A stretch of DNA of 64,000 bases from Anaeramoeba flamelloides (taxonomy: Eukaryota > Metamonada > Anaeramoebidae). Shown here in pieces: positions 56,579 to 64,000 of the stretch; position 1 is the first letter of the stretch; each line of letters opens with the position of its first letter. Under the pieces are notes generated by a model. That model was not told where the DNA came from and did not search any database. It saw only the letters and a list, made by a program, of their open reading frames with translations. The position numbers and the translations under genes are program-made. The DNA lies in contig JANTQA010000047.1 of NCBI GenBank assembly GCA_027625915.1, forward strand, positions 12,214,001 to 12,278,000. The letters are read 5' to 3'.

Positions 56579-56933
56579 TTCTTTTTTCTACTAAAACTGA
56601 ATTGATTTTTTATTTTATTTTTAATGAAAATTAAGTGACTAGTTTACTTATTCTTATTTATATAATTTGCAAGAGTGCTTTTATTTTTTCAAAAATAAAT
56701 AATGAAAAGTTATAAAGAACAATATTTTGCAAATTTAAGTTGATAATGATCATTTTTTAAGAATTTTTTATTTTGGATTATAGTTCCTTTAAAAATATTT
56801 TTAAAGAAATAACAAAAAGAGAAATTTCAAAACAATTTCAATTATTTGTTAAATTTTTCCTTTTAGTTTTCCAAACCAAAACAGTAAAAGTAAAAATTAA
56901 GAGTTAAATTTGGTTAATAGTCTTGAAAAAAAT

Positions 56934-57005
56934 TATGTTATAGTCCCTTTCGCTTTTAAGATACAAACTTTGGATGAAAATTAAGGAACAAAAAAATCTC
57001 AAATT
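56934..57005. repeat. Single diverged arm of the TTACAGTCAGTTCCAC MITE
   Basis: TATAGTCCCTTTCGCTTTTA AGATACAAACTTTGGATGAA AATTAAGGAACAAAAAA parallels the left arm at 6053-6130. No partner arm follows. Confidence 0.5.
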
Positions 57006-57159
57006 AAGAAATATTTTTTCTAATTTTTTTTTTTTCTATATTTATTTTGCTAGAATTCTTATATTGAACCTCAATTTCTATCATTTCTTTTTTAATTCCA
57101 GACTTTAAGAAGCCAATATCAGGTTTATTTATTATTTTATTGAACATTTCTTTGATCAT

Positions 57160-57722
57160 TTAAGGTTTACAATCCCTGAAACTGGAAAAAAAGATTATCT
57201 TGTATTGGGTGTGGCAACTTGTTATTTTGGTCCTTCCATGATCGATCCACAACTAAGTTTGGATCGTATAGGTGGTTTAAAAATGGCTATTTTTGTCATT
57301 TTATTTTTTTTTTTTCCGAAATCCAGATTGACGAGTCTAAGATTAATTGATTGGGAGATATTTAATTAGTAATTGAGTTTTTTGTTTTGTATGTTGACAT
57401 TTTTATTTACGCTTTGTATTATTTGATGCTTGTAAAAAAAATTTTTTTTATTTACTCCTAACTCTGTAAAAGGAAAATGATAATTTCAATTGACAACCCA
57501 AAAATTAACACTTTCAATTCGATACCTTCCAATCAATTAATCTTAGACTCGTCAATCTGGATTTCGGAAAAAAAAAAAATAAAATGACAAAAATAGCCAT
57601 TTTTAAACCACCTATACGATCCAAACTTAGTTGTGGATCGATCATGGAAGAACCAAAATAACAAGTTGCCACACCCAATACAAGATAACCACTTTTCCAG
57701 TTTCAGGGATTGTAAACCTTAA
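57160..57722. mobile_element. Young palindromic element with ~195-bp near-identical arms, TTAA ends
   Basis: Arms 57160-57354 and 57529-57722 differ at only a handful of positions. Both carry TTAAGGTTTACAATCCCTGA AAC, TTGTATTGGGTGTGGCAACT TG, GATCGATCCACAACTAAGTT TGGATCG and CCGAAATCCAGATTGACGAG. TTAA at each edge suggests piggyBac-type integration. The single-stranded form would fold into a very stable hairpin. The 174-bp spacer is non-coding. Confidence 0.85.
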
Positions 57723-58944
57723 TCTATATTACTTCTCTAAAAAAAACACGATTAATGATTTGCTTCACATGATGATAAATCTACTTGGATTATTTGTAAA
57801 ACAGCAATGAATAGCCTTGTTTGAAAGGCCAAAGAATCCTTCTTTATTTAAATCTTTTGACATTTTATAATTTGCCTTAATTTGACGTCATACCATGATA
57901 AATTATAACTTTGATTTACAATCATAAAAATTTTTTTTAAAATTGATTCAATCTAATTGAGTAAAAATTATTTCCTGTTCAATTGTTACCTTAAAATATT
58001 ATTTTTTTTCTTATTTTAAAAAATGAATCTGACTCTTCACTGAACAACCTTAATAATGAATTACAATACTTCAACTTCGATACCCCATAGGTCATTTAGA
58101 AATTTCTTCGACAAAATTTCATTTTTTATTATTTAAGTAAACAACCTAAATTTGCAAAATATTCATGAACCAACTTCAAAAAGAATTAAAAGATCTTCAA
58201 GAAGAATTTCAAAATCAACAAAACAAAAAGACTCTTACTGGTATGTAGGTTCAAGAAATTCAAACTGAAATTACAAAATTTCAAAATTTATTGGGAATTT
58301 TACCAGAACCAACAAACAAAAATGTTTGTTCTTTTATTTCTTTTTTTTTTTTTCTTTGATTAAAACAGAATCTATTCCGAAAATGAAAAAACTTTGTTTT
58401 TGTGAGTAAACTAAAATCACAGATCTTTCTTTTTTGAATAAACGGTTTGGTATTGTCCTATTTAAAATTTCTTTTTCTTTCTTTTTTTTTTGAAAAATAA
58501 TTCTTTATTACAAAACACAAGATCTCTTTAGTTCTCAAATTGACAAATTTGATCTTCTGTAGATAATCAATTTTGGTTTGTAATAAATGGGATGAAAAAG
58601 TCATTTGTTTCAATTCATTATTTTTGTCACTTCATTCCAAAAGCACCAAAAAAACAATAATAAACATTTTTGCAATTTTAATGAGTAAAAAATTTCTTCA
58701 ATTTGTAACTATACTGCCATTATTTCTCAAAAAGACTAATTCCACAATTTATAATTCTCACATTTTTCCAAAATCTGTTCATGAATGAGTAACCATACAA
58801 AAAATATACTCGTAAATTTAAAAACAAATTCATAAACAATTTTTTACCGTATCTTGAAATTTCCAAAATGAAGCTAAAATCTCATTATTACAATCCCAAA
58901 CTTACTTTGAAGACTATTTTCCAAAAATGAATTTTTGTTTTTTA
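57723..58944. other. Intergenic, with one coding-like fragment
   Basis: AT-rich. The only protein-like signal is at 58165-58362. No transposon ends were recognised. Confidence 0.4.
58165..58362 (+). pseudogene. Coiled-coil-like coding fragment with in-frame TAG
   Basis: ATG opens MNQLQKELKDLQEEFQNQQN KKTLTG, then GTATGTAG, then in the same frame VQEIQTEITKFQNLLGILPE PTNKNVC until a TGA at about 58360. Both halves look like one Gln/Glu/Lys-rich coiled coil. GTATGT is also a strong splice donor, so the first half could be an exon with the match beyond it fortuitous. A gene remnant with a TAG, or a very short first exon, are both possible. The family is not recognised. Confidence 0.25.
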
Positions 58945-59173
58945 AAGTCCTACTACCAGTCTAAAAGCAAAAAATAGCAATTTTTTTTTTCAATCTCCAT
59001 TTTCAAAAACCCCATGAACAAAAGGTTGCCTGAAATGTAAAAACGATTACTATTCTAACCTATGCAAATACTTGGTTCAAAACTATTACTAAAGATATTC
59101 CAAAAAAGTTAATTTAAAAAAAAATGCCAAAAAAAAATGGCCATTTTTTGCTTTTATACTGGTATTAGGGCTT
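58945..59173. mobile_element. MITE, family AAGCCCTAGTC (copy 2)
   Basis: A 229-bp copy flanked by TA. The left end AAGTCCTACTACCAGTCTAA is more diverged than the right (TTTTATACTGGTATTAGGGC TT). The interior CCCCATGAACAAAAGG and ACTTGGTTCAAAACTATTAC matches 2337-2579. Confidence 0.8.
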
Positions 59174-59777
59174 TAAAGGTATGATCCTATTTTTCTATTT
59201 TTGAAAAGTTCAAAATCCAACCTATTTTCGGATTATTTCAAAATTTATTCAATCTTTGAAGAAGAAAGAAATCCTATTGTTTGTGAAGAAAGTGTACAAA
59301 AATTACATTTTAAAAATAAAACCCATAAGTTCTAAAAAAACTCAGTACTAAAAAATCTACTATCTTTCAAAAAATTACAATAATTATTTCAAACTTGAAA
59401 AAAATATAATTTCTTTATTATTCAAATAAGAATTTTGAAATCAAAATTTTCTCGGGATTGAATAAAAAAACCCAAAGAAAAAAACCAAACTATCAAATTC
59501 AAAACACACCAAATACTTTTTTATACCCTGAAAAATTCAACTTAACTTAAAGAAATACTTTTTAATTTGATTATTTCTCAAATATAATAATTAAAAACAC
59601 AATCTTAATTATTTCAATGTGTTAGTAATAACCCAAAGATTATACATATCAATGGAGTTTACTATTATTTCTCAATTTTTGAGCTTTCTCAAAAAAAAAA
59701 AAATTAATTCAAATTAATACTTATAAAAATAAAAAATTAAGATAAATATTACAAAATATCTGATTTTAATAATACTG
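59174..59777. other. Intergenic, AT-rich
   Basis: No feature found. Parts (AATTCAACTTA...AAATACTTTTTAATTTGA) resemble 49555-49600, a weak dispersed repeat. Confidence 0.35.
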
Positions 59778-62028
59778 CACAGGTAGGACAATTTTTTAAA
59801 CGGGAAAACTCAAAAAAAACCGCGAATTCCATGCGTTGCGACCGCGTAGACTAAAGAGTTTTTCGAAAATTCGCGTTTAATTGTAGAGATTTCTTTTTTT
59901 ATCTTACTTGACTAAAAAATCTATAAATTATTGAAACTTAAAAACAAAAAAAATATACAAATAACTTTTAAAATAATGAATGATATATTTTATTTATTTT
60001 ATTTGGTTTGTAACTTGAAAAAAAACTTAACCTCAAATTTCAACTTTTTAATATATTTTGTTATAAAATTAAATAGTTTTCAAGAAAAAATTTCTGATCG
60101 ATCACAAAAAAAGAAAAGTAAAAACAAAAAAATATTTTAAATTCTGCTGAAAAAAAAAATATACTTATCAGATTCTATAAACCAAACTGTATTTTGTGGA
60201 CTATGCTGCAATTTTCCATTCATTGATTAATTCGCTTTTCTCTATCCGTGTTGGAGTTAATAAATATTATGAGAGAATGAGTGTATGTAATAAAGAAGTT
60301 CAATTTGAATTCTTTTAAAAAAAAACTAAATGAGGAAATGTCTTATTACTTAAGTGCAGCATTATTTGAATTTTTTTTCACAACAAAACAAAAAAATAGT
60401 TTTTTGTACATTTCTAAAGAAGTAATTTTGTCCAAAATTGTAACTTTATAAAATGTAAAAGTAAATTTCAAAAAAGTAAATTAGAAAAAATAAAATTATT
60501 TTTTTTGACAAAAGACAATAGGATTCAAAATTGAAAATAACCTTTATGAAATATAGAATGGTGATAATTTGAGTCGAAAAAAAATTTTTTTGAGCTCTTA
60601 ATTCATTTCAAAAATTTTTTTTGTGATTTAATTGTCTTACTTATAAGATCAAAAAGAACACTTCTGGGAAAAATAATCACTGATCACATTTGAAAAGTCA
60701 GAAATTTTGTAAAAAAAATAAATTTTTTATTTTTGATACTTATTACCTTTTCCAAATTTCCCTTCTTAAGTTGTTTGGGTTCCTTAGGTTCATTAGGTTC
60801 ATTCAGTTCCTTCTCTTTTTGTTTTTTTAGGTGTTTGGGAAAGGTAAAAGGAATAAAAAATCATTTTTTGAATTGGTTGACCTGGTCATGACTTACCCAA
60901 CCAAACTTGTTCATGATCAGATCTTCGACGAGGACTTATGCATTTGAACTGAATCCAACGAATGTGATCTGAAACCGAACCAAAGTGAACCGAATTGAAC
61001 TTTTCGTACTATCTATCGAGTCGTTACTTGGACTGGGTTTTTGCTGTCGAGTCGGTATCTTGTACTGGGATTTTTCGAAAACAAGATTTGGGAAACTTGC
61101 ACAAAAAAAAAAAATAAAAAAAAAAAAGCAAAGCAACTGAAAAGAAAATTTCGAAAACCAAATCTTATTCTTCAACCCCAGAGCTTTATAGATTTAACTC
61201 ATCTATAAAGTTCTAAATCAAAATTTAATTAAGTAGCCTATTTCATTTGATCTATAGTTGTTCAAATATTTAGAAATATTTATTAAAACAAATTATGGTG
61301 ACGATCCAAAAAAATCGACATAAAAAGAAACAACCACCAGCCCATTCAACACTTGGGGCACAAAAAAACTTTTCACTGAAGTTTTTTCTTTTTTCTATTA
61401 TTTTTTGACTCTTACATTTCTTGCTTTTCTTTCTCTTTTTCTTGTCTTTGTTTAGAAATAATTTATTCTTTTCATTTTTTAAAGAAAAGATATCCTCTGA
61501 ACTGTAATCCTGCCTCCATTATTGTTAGGATAAAAAACCCTAAATACAATTTTAGAGTTTCAGGCAAATAGGAGGTAATTTTGTTGAATCACCTCTCTTA
61601 AACAATAAAAAAAAAAAAAAATTAAATTTTTGAAGTGAATATTTTTTGAATTTTAAAGCTCTTTTTTTGTGATCAATAAAAAATATTATTGTCGAAAATG
61701 AGTGATTAAATATTCAAAAAGTTGTTTGAATAACCAATCAACACAGTTGGAATTAACCTTAAATAATTTCAAAATTCGTTCTTCTTTTCTTCTAATCTAA
61801 TTAGGGGAATTTTTTTTTCAAAAATTTATTTTATTTTTTTTAGCGTTTAAAGCGTTTAAAATTTTCAAAAGTTTTAAACGCAAAACCGATTTTTGTTTTT
61901 TTTGTGTTTAAAAAATCGAAAATAAAACGCTTTCAACGAGTTTTAAACGAAAAACCTCTTAAACAAACGAAAAAACGCGAATTTCCGTTGAATTTAACTA
62001 ATTTCAACGCTATTACGTCCTACCTGTG
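59778..62028. mobile_element. 2.25-kb candidate DNA transposon with short TIRs
   Basis: Twelve-base perfect inverted termini CACAGGTAGGAC and GTCCTACCTGTG. Subterminal zones are unusual for the window: CpG-rich motifs CCGCGAATTCC, TTGCGACCGCGTAG and TTCGCGTTT on the left; AACGCGAATTTCCG and repeated GCGTTTAAA on the right. CA-starting short TIRs would fit the hAT superfamily, but I cannot see an 8-bp duplication. A GC-richer block at 60890-61080 lies inside. No transposase frame is recognised, so it would be non-autonomous. Confidence 0.45.
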
Positions 62029-62287
62029 TATATTATTCTACTTATTTTTTTTTATTTGTTCTTCAACGGTCAATTATAAAAAAATAATTGATATTTGAAA
62101 AAAATTCTTGTGCACCTCCAACCGAAATAAAGTTTAGATATATATATGTATATATATATATATATGTAATTATTTTTTATTTATAAATACTAATAATAAA
62201 ATTCTTCTAATTTATTAATAGATCACTGCAAAATTTTCCTATAATAAAAAATCAAAAGAATTTGAGATTAATAGCGGAATTTAATTT

Positions 62288-62854
62288 ATGGAATTAAAAA
62301 CAATTGTCAACACAAAAATTGAAAAAACGCATTATATTACTTATTTTGATATTTCTCGAGACGAAGTAATAATCGAAGACGATAAAGATCTGTCAAAGGC
62401 AATTCAAGATTATTTAGGATTATTAAGAGATCATTATACAAATGAAAGTTCCAATAGCCCACCATTACAATTCAATTTGTACACAAAAAATAAATATGCA
62501 CAACTATTGAAAAAAAATTCAATCAATATTGAAGAAAAAAAAAGCATCCAATTAATCAACGAAGAGAAAAGTAACATTAACCAACAGACTTTGACAGTTA
62601 CTTTCAAAATAAGTTTTTCAAAACAATTTCCCTTTCGATACATTAAGTTTCCTCTTGAAATGCCTTTTTTTGAGCTACAAGAAAATTTTAAAAAAATTTT
62701 TGGTAACTTTTCTGAAATGAAATTTCGAGATTTAGAACAAGAATTTATTCCTGTTTCTAGTGAAGATAGTTGGAGATATTGCATCTCAGAAGTTTGTGCA
62801 ATGAATATTCTTGGTAAAAATCAAAAAGGAATTCTTTTGCTAACTAAAGTTTAA
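62288..62854 (+). CDS. PB1-domain protein, probably two PB1 units
   Basis: Intronless, 188 residues. The second half (about 100-188) is a complete PB1-like fold: TVTFKISFSKQFPFRYIKFP, a helix, then the OPCA-like MKFRDLEQEFIPVSSEDSWR, ending ILLLTKV. The first half has a similar OPCA block (YFDISRDEVIIEDDKDLSKA) followed by LQFNLYT. It lacks the full first two strands expected of PB1, unless an upstream exon supplies them. PB1 domains form front-to-back protein complexes. An in-frame TAA lies just upstream of the ATG at 62288, which supports this start. Partner and pathway are unknown. Confidence 0.65.
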   Translation: MELKTIVNTKIEKTHYITYFDISRDEVIIEDDKDLSKAIQDYLGLLRDHYTNESSNSPPLQFNLYTKNKYAQLLKKNSINIEEKKSIQLINEEKSNINQQTLTVTFKISFSKQFPFRYIKFPLEMPFFELQENFKKIFGNFSEMKFRDLEQEFIPVSSEDSWRYCISEVCAMNILGKNQKGILLLTKV

Positions 62855-62939
62855 AGAAATTGATTTATTCATTGAAAAAGTAAAACCAATATTCCATTTT
62901 TAAAAAATTAATTTTATTTTTTTTATTTTTATTTATAAT

Positions 62940-63432
62940 TTAAGGGAGGGGTTTATAATTCCTCGTATTTACCGTTAGGTTTTTTTTTAATTTGAGAAAT
63001 AAACCAAAAATTTTTGAAATTTTCGTTTTATTTCTCAAATTAAAAAAAACCGCCGTTCGCTTTTCTTGAGTTTTCTGTTTATTTGTGAAGTGTTCTAGTT
63101 TTTTTTTTGAGGTTTTCTATTTTATCTGTGAAGTGTTCTAGGTTTTTTTTTACTTTAGAAATAAACCCAAAATTTATTAAAATTTTCGGTTTATTTCTAA
63201 AGTAAAAAAAACCTAACGAAAATCTATTGATTTTCCAAATAAATAGAAAACTCAAAAAAACCTAACGAAAATCGATAGGTTTCACAAATAAAACAGAAAA
63301 CCTCAAGAAAACCGCCGTTAGGTTTTCCATAATTGAAAAGAATAGAGTTAAATCTTTGATTTTACTCTATTCTTTTGAATTCTGGAAAACCTAGGCACTT
63401 GACGGCACTCTACGGCACTCTACGGCACTTCA
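62940..63432. repeat. Hairpin-rich repeat family, copy 2
   Basis: Inverted relative to 15956-16420. Several nested palindromes occur: TTTAATTTGAGAAATAAACC with its complement (62988-63045), TTTACTTTAGAAATAAACCC with its complement (63150-63210), and CCTAACGAAAATC units. It ends in three tandem 11-mers of the form CGGCACTCTAC (63400-63430). The left edge TTTAAGGGAGGGGTTTATA may be a terminus. No coding is seen. Confidence 0.7.
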
Positions 63433-64000
63433 CCGAATTCCTGAAAAATTAATTTTTTTTTTAATGATATTATAAATATTTATGGTATTTAAAAAATTAA
63501 AATTTTTATTTATTCAATTTGTTGTCATCAAAAACAAAAGATTGATTAATTGTTTATTTCATTTTTATATATTTTTTATTTCTTGCATTCTTTTTTTTGT
63601 ATTTAAATAAAAACAAAAAATTATATTTTTCTTTGTTTTTCCTTCTCTTATATCATTGGATATTTTTGAAAAAAAAAAAAAAAAAATGTACAATTCAGGT
63701 TAAAATTCCTAAATATAAACATGCTTGGAGCTTAAGATAACCTACTAGGTTTCTCAAAATAACCAACAAAAAAAGAAAAAAAAAAAAAAACACTCAAATA
63801 ATTGGATAAATGTGTTTTGAATAATATATTTGTAAAAATTGTTTGTTGATATGAATTTTAAAATGAAAATAATTTTCTTCATCTGTTTTTATTATTATTT
63901 TTTTTTTTTGTTTTTGGTACATTCCAAAACAATAAAATCAAATTTTGAGTACAACTTCAATTTTTCTTGATCCGATAACACAACTTTCAAAAGAGATCAA
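63433..64000. other. Intergenic to window end
   Basis: AT-rich with A runs of 13-17 bases. No feature found. Confidence 0.4.

Noticed and set aside
60936-61175. 79-codon minus-strand open frame in the GC-richer block
   Set aside because: No recognisable motif; it ends in poly-Phe and lies inside the candidate transposon.
1-64000. LTR elements, endogenous viruses, CRISPR arrays, rRNA
   Set aside because: No long terminal direct repeats with gag/pol-like coding, capsid genes, spaced repeat arrays or rRNA-like sequence were found.

Overview
The window is a very AT-rich eukaryotic nuclear segment with long A/T homopolymers. Its proteins are rich in Lys, Glu, Asn and Gln runs, and its genes use GT-AG introns that may be absent or several kilobases long. 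It looks like a free-living protist with amoebozoan- or metamonad-like composition, such as an Anaeramoeba-type amoeboflagellate. The sequence alone does not fix the lineage. No prokaryotic operon features, CRISPR arrays, rRNA, confident tRNA, or LTR/retrovirus- or Polinton-like elements were seen.

Layout, left to right. The 3' part of an RRM gene resembling the nuclear cap-binding subunit CBP20, with an RS and acidic tail, lies at 424-3695 (+). A complete casein kinase 2 beta gene in four exons is at 8420-14871 (+). A three-exon GH63 ER glucosidase I (MOGS) gene is at 16602-24406 (-). A SIN3-type corepressor is at 29081-32625 (+), with its conserved C-terminal domain in the -1 frame. Intronless genes follow: a Na+/H+ exchanger (39848-42784), PRMT5 (44859-47051), an F-box protein fused to a multipass membrane domain (51347-53233), and a small PB1-domain protein (62288-62854), all on +. 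Functionally this is a mixed housekeeping set: RNA processing, signalling, ER glycan trimming, chromatin, ion transport and arginine methylation.

Much of the rest is transposon debris. At least 20 inverted-terminal-repeat DNA elements, most without coding capacity, form several families: TA-, TAA- and TTAA-flanked types and one MULE-like element with a 9-bp duplication. Five 5'-truncated, poly(A)-tailed LINE fragments are also present, all on the minus strand, two of them with 16-bp target duplications. Elements are nested up to three deep. The spliced genes carry this load in huge introns (2.4, 5.3 and 5.3 kb), while four conserved genes are intronless. A short GC-rich structured segment at 48300-48432 is a candidate non-coding RNA.

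The points most worth a second look are the in-frame A_AAA_AAA slippery site joining the two halves of SIN3, the RS-tailed CBP20-like protein, the F-box/membrane fusion, the structured segment at 48.3 kb, the young 195-bp-arm palindrome at 57.2-57.7 kb, and the hairpin-rich repeat family present at 16 and 63 kb.
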